Under the pieces are notes generated by a model, which was given only the letters and a program-made list of their open reading frames with translations, had not been told where the DNA came from and searched no databases. Below are positions 13,781 to 24,165 of a stretch of DNA of 64,000 nt, one piece after another. The stretch spans positions 62,001 through 126,000 of the forward strand of contig JADWOT020000666.1 of the NCBI GenBank assembly GCA_036345935.2, in the 5' to 3' direction. Each line of letters begins with the position of its first letter. Position 1 is the stretch's first letter. The DNA is from Taenia hydatigena. Its lineage: Eukaryota > Platyhelminthes > Cestoda > Cyclophyllidea > Taeniidae. A program made the translations under genes and the position numbers.

Positions 13781-16700
13781 AAAATATTCTAACGGTAAAA
13801 TTGGCAAGTTGCGCAAAAACTTGCAAAAGAACGTGTTGAATTTAACGGATAGGAAAGTGGACTTCCTGGATCTGTTTTCAGCACCACATGTAATCGAAAC
13901 GCGGAGGAGCGGGACTCGTAAGCAGGACCGAAACTTGAGCAATATGATCGTGTAATTAAGGTTCATCGTAATGTAAAGAATTTTTTTTGCTAAGAGCTCT
14001 AGTAAAAGATTTATAAAGAATTACACTTTCTTCTGTTAAGGGATAAAAAGGTGTTTGCCAATGATGGTTTTTAATGCACCGCGCATTTTCGAGGAGGATA
14101 TTTTAGTATGCTTGACCGAGACCCACATTATTTTTGCCATCAGATAGAAAATACTGTTCACTAATCCACAGCATGTGTAGGCTTGTGATTATTGAAGATG
14201 TCTTTGATCCGCTCAATAGCTCTACACTCCTTGCATCTGCCCTGCAATGGGATGGAAGCGCATTCCGGACTCTTGACTAAGCGTGTATAAAGCTTGTATT
14301 CAGTAAGCAATCAAAGATATGACAAATTCAAAGTAATGCCCACAATCTTGCGGACGAATTACCTACGATAGCTGAACAAATGACAAGTTTCCAGAAGCTA
14401 CTCATTAAATCCAAACTTAGTCTCCATTTGTTTGGAATATTATTCAGTACTGAGCCATACGGCACATTTCAAGTGGTTTGCAGTTTGTGGCCCTCACTGA
14501 GTCAAATGCTTTTCGATGCTAGAAAAATCTGCACTTGATAGCGTCATGCTGAAGATATGTCTGTCTGCAATACGTTTTAAAAAGCCAGAACTACAACCAT
14601 GTTTTAAGCTCCTGTATAGCAAATAAATCACATAGAAATGGTAGTTGTGAAACATATTTAAAATTCAACCGGATTTTAAGAACTCAGTTACACTGCATTT
14701 TAATTGTAGCGTGATCATTTGCATTTTTGTTTAATGCAATTTTGCCATGCGTGTTATAGTCGATATAGTTATTTCGGTGAAGTTATTTTAATAAATACTT
14801 TTAGTTCATTCAGGCAAAAAAACACAAAAGCATCATAAACACGTTCTGAATCAAGGTAGCTCACACACAAGGGCAGATCAGAAGTAGCCATAGCTCTTTC
14901 TTCCCTTCGTCTTCATAACAGAGAATGATTTGTAGGTATATCCTTGTTAGTGTTATACACCTAATGGAGAAAGGAAGTTGCGTTTCTACTTAATTAATTG
15001 TGTATAAATAAGAATCAGGGTCTCGGCCACCATAAAGCGGCGCATGTCTCAAAACTGTGGGAGCATGCTATCCAGTATCGAGCATCCGTGTCTTCCTTGC
15101 AATATGAAGGCTGCTTTCTTCCTCTGAGTTACCCAGAGAACAATCAGACTAATGACGGTGTTTCTTTGATACATAACAAAATTGTGGTTTTGAGGACTCC
15201 ACTGCACTTTTTACATGCTGACCCAAATGCTAGCAAATCGTTCCAAACTTGCATCGCTCGAAGTCGCTCCTAGCAAAATAGGCTCTAGCCATAGCATATG
15301 GAATAAATTTTGCCCTTATTTTTTGATTATCCTAGAGATTTAGGCCCTTTTTTACTTCTACGTAGCACACGATCAAAGTTAAACTATTTTCCTTGACCAC
15401 TTCATATCGATTCGTTGTGCCATTGTCTTCTGCACTCTTCCCTATTTCCTGTCAACACGTTTTACTTGAGGTCTGCTCCCACAGGTATGTAGTATGGCAC
15501 AACCTGCCCTACGTAAAGCTCTGCATCTCAAACCTCATTCACATAATCTTGGTGCAGGAAGGTGACATAACGGTTGAAATTATTGTGAGCTCACCAATAG
15601 AATGCAGGTTACTGCAGCGGATATTCGCACAGCACCAAGAATCTTTTGTTGTTCAACTACATTAGTGATACCAAGCTTTAATGATTCTCAGTACTTTTAA
15701 GCAGGTAAGAGAATCCCAAAGTCGTCAAAGAATCTACAAGGAGACTAGGAAATGAGTTGTTTAGCGCAACACGCAAGCAACTAATTCATCGTCTACATCT
15801 TTTGGTCGATTCTGTTTTGCGTTGGCTTGATGTGTTCTCTTCTGTCCTATTCTCCTTTATTTTCTTTTGCTTTTCCTTCCCTTCTGAGCACATGAACAAA
15901 TTGAGTATCACCAGGTGACTATGAAGCCTCTGCTACTATTGCATCATCTCAGACACTTACGTCCCCTCATCTTGCAAGCCGCCAAGCCTTAAATATGAAT
16001 AATATCAAAGTAGAAGAGATCAACAAAGATCGCAATCTAATGCTTTTGTCATCCCAGCTTTCTTTGCCAAAATAGGCACCTTAAACATTTGCCACATCTT
16101 CATTGTCCAAAGCGAAAGTGGGAACTGTCGCTATCTCATACAGAAGGAAAAGGGCTGCTAACTTGCAAATGTAGGTCAAAAGAATGGAACTTTGTACCCT
16201 TGCTGCCTCTGATCTCTTTGCAAAAACATTATCGTTGCACAAGGCTATACCTGAGTTGCAGAACTGTAGAACGTGAGCCATCATAAGCAATTACAAAGGA
16301 AAATGGGGTATTGAGTTTTAACTCTGATTATTTTAAATCGAAAGGGAGAGGGAAGCGTGCTGTTTTACGTCCTTACTGGAAGCTACCATAGAATAAAATA
16401 TGCGCCTGACTTTCAATTTGGATCAATTCTGGTAGCAGGGAAGTGAGATCGCCAGTTGCTTATTCAATGTCAACTGACCTCGTCCAATGTCAGTCAGTTC
16501 GAATGCTGATGGTCGCAGTTCAAAAGCAATTAACAGCGACTACTCTTCTAATTAAAGAAAATGGTTAAATCATTTGCGCTGGATACCGGCGACATCACTC
16601 CTTGATACCGACCTTTGGCAAGAAATTACCACTGTTGGGTGCCTACAAATTCAAACCACTTTTAGATTTTCCAGAAATCACACGGAATCGCAGTGACATG

Positions 16701-18885
16701 AAAGTAAAGAAATGGCGCACAGAATTGCAGAGATCATGCCAGTGATCCGAAATGCAGTTCGCTAGCAATCGCTAAGCAATTGTTAATTATCATCCGACTT
16801 TTGTGAAATTAAGGCGGTACGGATGTTTGTAGCCCACGTATACACAGCAAAAAGGTGACGACAACTATGATATGTGCAGCCATGATTTCTAATGTGACTT
16901 CTACCTCTTGATTGCCTGTCACAATCGCGACTAAAGCCATACACAATTCACTTTACTACAAAGATGGAAGCGCTCCTGTGGTAGGCCTTTAAAGAAAGGG
17001 AGTTGACGACCCTTTGTTTAAGGGGTAATTTTAAAACAGGTGGTCCGAAATTCATGATTTAAATAGTCAAATAAACTTTTACTAGTCAAACATTTAAAAT
17101 ATTAGATCTTATCTTAAGTCACCGTCAAATTCCAGCTTTTCTAGAAAAGATTATAACTGATTTTACATTCGACAGACATAATACAATTAAGAAAGTGTTA
17201 TACTATTCGTCGCAATCTTTCCAATAAAAGGTTCAGCTTCTACATGCTCAAAGAAGAAATTCCCTAGTGCATCTGACAAGCAATTAGCACCAAGTGGAGC
17301 GGTGACGAGCGATCTTTTCTCCAATAACCTAATCCTTTGTTTATCTCTTCTCTTTCCATGAGTTTGAGCATCGCATCGCAAAAATACTTTTAAATTTTAT
17401 TTATTTATTATTTTATTCTAAGCCGTCATTCAGATCACTTAATCGTTGATGCAATCATCTTTCTGTTAGGTTTGCTTTGAATGTTTGGTTTGCAAAAACA
17501 GCATTCAATGATTTTGCAGATGGTCCGAATTTCCGCCAGATGAACATATGCAAAGCTAAGGCTAATTTCGAATCAAATGTTACAGCTCAAAGAGTTGACA
17601 CCAGTGCCTCATCAATTAGGATGCAAAAATTTGCAAAAATTGGATCCAGGAATTATGTGGCCTCGCACGATATCATTAGCGTTTTATTTACCAATCGGAC
17701 GGTGAATGCGCTGATGTCGATCCATATTGATCAGTGGTGATGCCGCATAAAAACACATGATTCTCGTCGGTGGCAGCAGAGACACTGCTGCATTACAAAG
17801 TAATGAGGCTTGGCGGTTACATGTCCTTACGCGTTTGAGCCCAAATTAGTGCGCTTGAGTCTTCTACATAACTGCTACTTTTAGTGTGTAAATAGATCCA
17901 ATACAGTAAAGCATGTCTAAATCGATGTGCTTTCCACCGAAGAAATGAAAACACTAATTAGAGCAAACAAAACGTTTAAGGACCCTATAAGTGAGTCGAA
18001 ATGTCAGACTATGGAGCGACCGGCAAACTGGATGGTTGAATTAGAGCAGGATTGATCAGGTGGATGATCAGGGATCGAAGGAGCAAACACATAGGCAGGT
18101 TAATTAGGAAACAAGTAAATGGCGGATAAGTGTGCAGGTGGTTGAATGGCATGACCTATAGTTGACTCATTTTTTACTGCCAATTCGTCCAATGGAAGCA
18201 AGGCAGGTAACAAATGTAAAATACATGCATTTAGTGCTTCAGTAGAAGGCTTGTTCAAAAAAGGCTAACAAAATGAAGAATGTATCAAATAATACTTTCC
18301 CATTCATGTGGGACTGAAACGGCCTCAATGGCTGTACGTGTGAATAAGACCGAATTAGCCCCTACATTAGCATTGCGATGAAATCCGAAATGAACCAATT
18401 ATACCAACTGTATCTAAAAATCACGGGTCAGTTGAAATGCCGCATATAAGAGCCCATTTTAAGGCTCAAACACTATCGATACAATAAATTTTGCGCATTA
18501 GAAAATAAGTGACCATAACCATCATGTGCGCTCCATAAAATGGCACAAGATGTTGGCTGCGCGTTGGAAAATAAAAGTTATAGTATCGGTTCATGCACTA
18601 CCAAATCGTACAACTAGTGCACAAGATTTCAGCGTTGTTGACAAGGTGGGCCCACTCGTCGACATTAATCTCTCAGCTTCAGTAAGAGTCGTGACAGTTG
18701 CATATTCTTCCTCTAAATTGCTCCTTTTGGGCATGGAAAGTGCCAGAATTTGGGGAATGGAGAGTCAAGGCTTTGTTTTACCGTCGCAATGCGTAGCTGA
18801 TAATCCCATTCGGAAAACCCCTGAAGGCTTGCCAACGTCTAACTAATACAAACATTATTTTACCAAAAAGAATATGCTCTTGGGT
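13781..18885. other. No recognisable gene
   Basis: Nothing identifiable was found. A + frame at about 17470-17740 follows a plausible acceptor (TTTCTGTTAG) and runs to TGA, so it could be a terminal exon, but the peptide matches no family I know. Frames at 14998-15273, 15393-15665 and 18526-18846 are unrecognised and have no supporting splice signals. Confidence 0.55.
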
Positions 18886-19100
18886 GGATCAAAGTTCTCG
18901 AATTGAGTGTTACAAACATAGCACGCACTGTGATTCCAAGTTATTTTCAAGGTTCAAAAGAAACTACTTGTGTTGATTTTGGTACATATGATTGTCACAT
19001 AGAAGCTTTGGAAGCGCGTTTCGTAAGTTTTACTTTTTTAGTGTAGTAAGAGCGTTCAGAGGGATTCGCAACGCCTTGAGCATTTCGGACTCGCACCGCG
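18886..19100 (-). pseudogene. Partial inverted copy of the zinc-finger exon 2 and intron 2
   Basis: Read on the minus strand, this stretch is very similar to + 20127-20345, covering most of finger exon 2 and the first half of intron 2. It is clearly dead as a finger. The first zinc Cys codon TGT has become AGT (19091-19089), a Gly codon has become TGA (19058-19056), and the Gln after the first zinc His has become TAA (19040-19038). The donor GT and its phase-1 position are kept (GTAAAA at 19033). Several remaining exon differences are third-position synonymous changes, which suggests the copy passed through a functional stage. No finger 3 is seen in the continuation below 18886, so the copy is truncated. 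Its orientation, opposite to the intact gene about 1 kb away, makes the pair an imperfect inverted duplication. Confidence 0.7.
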
Positions 19101-19393
19101 CACTGTTATTTTTAAGGGCATGAGACTCGCCTGGTGACTAAAAGCGAGCTCAAGCATCTATTCTGTTGCAGCAAATATATTGATTGTTTGCATAAAAGAC
19201 TTTGAACTCTAAAAGTAGATTCTATGCTTTGCTGTTCTGAGTGCTAATAGGTTCTGAAAAGATACAGGGTGTTCTATTAGGTACTCATTTAATTTTACCG
19301 GAAGCTCTGTCGCAGGATCTCGCCCCATTCGGCTTTCATCTCTTGGGTTACTTAGAACAACAACTCATAAATTTGTTTACATTTCATTCTATA

Positions 19394-19463
19394 TGGCTTC
19401 GTAGAACAGCCTTCTCATCCTTTCTGCTAAGCATTGATGGGGCGTGGATTCGAACATACCAAG
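19394..19463 (+). pseudogene. Possible decayed extra copy of finger exon 1
   Basis: Counting back from a phase-1 donor (..CCAAG then GTAAAA), this stretch has the same 70-nt length as finger exon 1 of the gene downstream and shares blocks near its end (CGTGGA and CCAAGGTA). In that alignment all four zinc ligands are replaced (Cys to Trp, Cys to Arg, His to Ala, His to Tyr), while Ala 6, Arg 20 and Gln 23 agree. It may be an old tandem duplicate of exon 1. Over 70 nt at this divergence, chance resemblance is possible. Confidence 0.3.
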
Positions 19464-19779
19464 GTAAAATTCCCTAAAATACCCGACACATTAAGGCGTC
19501 TTCTCTGACAAGCGTCTTTTCATTCCATACGGCGAAAGGACTAAGTTTAATTGAGATCTCATCGCTTAACACATAAGGAAGAAGCAGGCTGAGTGCAGTG
19601 GACTTTAACCACAAATCTCTGGTGCTCAAAGTTTTGGCCAAACACGCGACGACCATTGCTCTGCGTTGTAACCACATGTCTGGTTGAGGGCTGATCCAGG
19701 AGGTTCCCCTGCCCACTCATTATATTCGCTGTAAGCTTCATTGCAGGAGGTCGTGCAACTCGCGTAACTCTTGGCCATA

Positions 19780-20611
19780 ATGAATGTCAACACATGCAAT
19801 TTATGCTCAGCATCGTTCAGAAGCATCATCCAATGCTTTGGACACGTGGAACGCGCGCACCAAGGTAGATTGATTGCAAATTTTAAGATGCGCTTTAGGT
19901 GCACATATATCATTGTGCATATGAATGCATACATAAGTGCAAGCATGTTAACATATAGAGTTTTGCGTGTTAAAGCAAAGAGATTTAAGAGCAGCTCATG
20001 AATATTTAAATCACCTTGAGTGAAACAATACACGATGTAATACAAGTGATTCGGTCTTCTGAATTAACGGATCAAATTAGGTGAATCGCAGTACATGTTT
20101 GTTGTGTTTCAGTAGACAACGTTTATGATTGTCCAAAGTGCCCAAGGCGTTGCGAGTCCCTCGGAACACTCTTACTTCATCAAAAAGGTATAACTTACGA
20201 AACGCGCTTCCATAGCGTTTATTTGATAATCATATGTATCGAAAACAACACAAGTATTTTCTTTTAAACCTTGAAAATAGCTTGGAATCACAGTACGCGC
20301 TATGTTTGTAACACTGAATTCGACAACTTTGATCCGCTTAACCGTCACTTCATCGGAACGCATATCTGTGAGCTTGGGTCTAGTGGCCTCTGATTGAATT
20401 TGGTGTGCTCTGTTCCTCAACCATAGCATTTGCGTCTCACACAGATTCCCCTTAAACATATACTTTATTGTACCACAATGCAGTCGCGAGAATGGAGAAT
20501 TCGGAAATACGCCTTCACTGCACAGAGTGCTACACCGAATTTTTGACGCTAGAGGCATTGCAAGAACACGTGTATAACCATCACAACTGTAGATATCGCC
20601 TTATCCATTAG
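19780..20611 (+). CDS. Small C2H2 zinc-finger protein, three exons (best-preserved copy)
   Basis: Exons are 19780-19864, 20113-20187 and 20484-20611 (TAG stop). Introns of 248 bp (GTAGAT..TTTCAG) and 296 bp (GTATAA..ATGCAG) both split codons in phase 1, so each finger sits in its own exon. Finger 1 is NTCNLCSASF.. with spacing C-x2-C-x12-H-x4-H. Finger 2 is YDCPKCPRRCESLGTLLLHQ, with C-x2-C-x12-H but no second His nearby. Finger 3 is LHCTECYTEFLTLEALQEHV followed by YNHH; it is fully canonical, with Phe and Leu core residues. The joined frame from the first ATG gives about 95 residues. C2H2 fingers usually bind DNA or RNA, so a nuclear regulator is the likely role (inference). The 5' end is uncertain: an in-frame TAA (19765-19767) lies just upstream, and the acceptor-like TTGCAG at 19741-19746 gives the wrong frame. 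The gene therefore either starts at 19780 or has lost its front part. AATAAA occurs at 21010 and 21118 downstream. Confidence 0.65.
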
Positions 20612-23600
20612 GCATATTTCGCAATGCTTGCTTACCATTTTCTTACCCTTTTCTACCTTCCAGACGCTTACCTCGCATTATTTGCTTAGAATGCAGATAA
20701 GCACTATTGCGTCAGCAAAAATTGGTAAGTCGTAGTTATAATGACAGTAATTCATTTCCATTTTAGTCGTGACCAATATCTGCGTAAGGTAGAAGCAAAC
20801 GCAGTGGCGAATTGCTTGTAAAGTGTTTGAAAGTTTTAACTTAGGTCTTGTGTAAGGGGATCTGACTATACGAAGTCATTTGGGTGTAGATTACTTGTTA
20901 TGGCAAGGCATATATGGCATTGTATAACATCGAATATCCTCAGCCGCCCAGTAGTAATTGACGGCCTGGTCAATAGTCGAACGTAATTATAAAAGTCATC
21001 GGTTTTGTGAATAAAATGGATATCATTGCGAATTTACCACGTTCATTTATTGTTTCAGTGCGACCCAACAAGTCGTTTCGACACTCAGCTGTGGGTTTTG
21101 CTTGTAAACTTATGCCCAATAAAAGGGGAAAAAATTACCTTTACCGGTGTTGTTTTTATCCTACGAAGTGTTACGCATGAGGGTGGATTTTTAACATAGA
21201 GTTAGAAAATCGAGGTAAAATACCGGAATTTTTAATGCATTTAGAAGTACCATAGCGACTAAAATGAGTGAACAAGATGTTCTTAAACAAAAACGGTATG
21301 CAAGAAGCATTATAATGCCTGAAGAGTAACTGCAATTGCACAATACCACAAGGCACATGTAAATCTTCATTACCCACTTGAGGTTAATAAATTTTTTTGG
21401 CTGCAAAGTCACATAGATGGTGCAGTGCGTCAACTTAACCCAATTTTAGGTGCTTTCACGCTGAGAATCATCCTAATTAACCAAACATTAAACGTATGCG
21501 CCTGCATGGGAAGAGCACGGGAAGAGCGTGAGCCATCAATGAGCCAGAAGGCAAAGGAGATCATCTTACACGCTAGAAATTAAAATCACGCTGCGCAACT
21601 GATTTGACGATGTTATCAATTATTCTTCTCTTGTTCACACTTCCAAATGGTAATTCAGGCCATCGCCATCTTGCAGCAATAGTAAATGAGCCAACAGTAC
21701 CGCACCACCAAATGGACCTTAGCTTTGGCGATAGTACTCTAGCGGTTTGACCCGTGGCTGTTTTAGATTACACCAAGGGTGCAGCGAATGGGGAATTTAC
21801 ACACTGCCACCAAAGACAGAATAAAACAGCCCCGACTCAACTGGCTGATGCACAAATCACATCACGAAGTTGGCAGCTCTAAGGAAGATCGGCTTCTCTT
21901 TTATTCGTTTCTCTGTCTCCGTACTTGTATACTTTTGCAGAGCCACGACCTCACACTCCACCCACAAATACTGATGCAACTGGTATAGTAAAACCGGTCG
22001 CAATGCCTTTAAGTACTTTTAGTGCTGTACAGTATCGAGTAAACCAGGCAGTCAGTATCCATAATTTGCACCGGAACCTAGAAAAGTTATTTTAAAAGCT
22101 CTGATCAACTCCCATTTAGCACATACACTCAAGCCCGTGGCATATCCCTTTTTCCTCCTTCCCTGCATATGCAGTGCCACTCCTACAAACTTCATGCCAA
22201 AATTGACGGTAAGCAGTATTTCTAGTAGATTTTATGGCAATGCTTAAGAAAACGAGCAGCCTCAGCAAAGGGCATCCTCATATTCGATTGATGAGAACGC
22301 AGCAAAGTCAACTTAGAGCCAGGAAAGTGGCAGGTTTAGTTAAAAAGAAATAATGAGGTGAACATAAATTATTAAACGTAATATGTGCATCACAAATATG
22401 GCGCTGGTATGGTTGATTAGCTTGCAATTTAAGTTGGAAATCGGGTTTTAGCAGTGGGGTTATCATCCCTTCCGCCAGAAACTCAGTCTTGAATCTCACT
22501 CAGTGAGTTAATTTTGACCAAGGATTTCGCTTAGGAAAATGAGCATTTATAAGAGCTCACTTTGCCGTTTGTGCGACGGAACGGTGCCTGATGAGCAACT
22601 CTCTGTTTTCTGAGGTCAACTTCAAGTACGGCAGAGCTGAGATAACTATTCTCACCACAAATGTGCTTAAAATTTAGACGACAATGAGATTTTCTAAAAA
22701 CTTTTGCTTGTAGTCAAGGCAAAACACCAAATAAATTGCAGATGCCTATCTAGCAGAACGTTAGCCTTTTTAGGAATTGGTCTTTGTAATTTCATGCCAG
22801 TAGGATCAATGGTAAGGGAAGTCAGCGCTTAGTTAATTAGTGAGCTTGGATAACAGTGAGAAAAAGAGGGCACAACTTTGTTAAAACCGAGAAGTTTGCG
22901 AGTGGCTAGTCCTGAGTCTATCAACAGCCGGCAACATGGCAATGAAGGTGGCATTTCCATAAGACTGAACCATAGCTAAGGTCCACAATTGTGCACCTCA
23001 TGAATCGAATGTTGTTTGGATCCAATTCCAAGGCCAGCGCCATCATTTATAAGGACTGTAAATAGAAATAATGCAAAATACACACCCTTTTAGAGATTGG
23101 AATTTTTCCTTTAAGTAGAAAGAAGTAACAATCTTACACTTGATCTCCAATTTCTACAAATAAGTAGGAGGTTATCATCGACAGTGACTGCACCGCTATG
23201 AAGCAGTAAATAACTAAGTAGCCTTTGCACACCATCTTTGCTGTCGTGCCGTTTGGCACGCGCATTCACTTTTGAGGTGTCTTATTCCTTTTTCCCCATG
23301 TGTAGTACGCCTCAGCAAAGTGCATGCTGAAATTGCCGATATACAGTCTAGTCAGCATCTCGACGGCTAATTTCATATTTCGTCACCGGATGCACAGAAA
23401 ACGAAGTCGACTCCCACCGAACCTCAGGAAATGTTAGCATTTCTTTATTTTTACTTATTGTATTTGTTAATTTTCTGAAACGAAATTCTGACGAAACGCG
23501 CCTATTCTGATGTATGAGAGGTAAGCCTTTTGAAGTCAAGGCCATACAAGTTCGATACGAAATCATTGCCAGTTATGTAATTTATTTTTGCAAAATTGCC

Positions 23601-23899
23601 GAGACCTTGAGGGTGCTGCGCGCAATCATGAAATTTTATGCACGGTCTCTACAATATCCTGCCAAAAACTATGATCTGTGTTCTTTTGCCTGGTGCTAAC
23701 TGCTAAGCGCTTGATTTTCAGTGGCAGCAGCCAATATTGGACACTCAGAGACAATATGCTTTGGAGCAAGGATGAAGTGAAATGGAGTGTTGGGCTACCA
23801 TGTCTAAGCAAGATATAATTAATATTTACGACTCATGCATGACAAAAGCAACATAACCACTTTCTTCCGGCTCTCAAAACAGCCTGCCACTTTTATTAC
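20612..23899. other. Downstream region, no recognisable gene
   Basis: Two AATAAA motifs (21010-21015 and 21118-21123) could serve as polyadenylation signals for the zinc-finger gene. The rest has only short unrecognised frames. Stretches near 22190-22240 and 23310-23350 share loosely similar wording (CATGC..AAATTG..CAGT), possibly an old dispersed repeat, but too diverged to define. Confidence 0.5.
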
Positions 23900-24165
23900 A
23901 TTATGTTTAAAAACTTTAATTCGCTTCTCATTTATACCATCAGAGCACGTATTTGTGAGTAGAGGTCTGTTTAATTTTAAGTGAACGTGATATGTGCTCT
24001 GTTACTCGGCTATAGCTTTGGGGTTTCATTCAAACTCCTGATAACTTCATGCTTTATTCCAACATGCTGCAATCCGAGGAAATGCGGATTCAGAATTACG
24101 TTTTCACTGCACAAAATGCTTTGCTGAATACCTAACATGCGCCTATGCTACCCCCGTAGCTGTTT
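23900..24165 (+). pseudogene. Decayed copy of zinc-finger intron 2 and exon 3
   Basis: Aligned by eye, this stretch follows the second half of intron 2 and the start of exon 3 of the 19780-20611 gene, in the same orientation. The finger start is recognisable (FHCTKCFAEYLT, Cys codons at 24108 and 24117), but the two zinc His residues are not found and the frame runs into unrelated sequence. The base pair matching the acceptor AG reads AA (24071-24072), so normal splicing into this exon would fail. The finger 2 exon expected about 300 bp upstream is not recognisable. This is the most diverged member of the cluster. Confidence 0.5.

Noticed and set aside
14998..15273. Finger-like SKLWEHA peptide on +
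   Set aside because: Both Cys positions and the second His are absent and no phase-1 donor follows.
20172..20558. 128-codon minus-strand ORF as an ordinary gene
   Set aside because: It lies antisense to a finger exon, a well-bounded intron and the next exon, whose sense strand carries canonical zinc-finger motifs and splice sites. The fourth copy does not keep the frame open. It is kept only as a finding.
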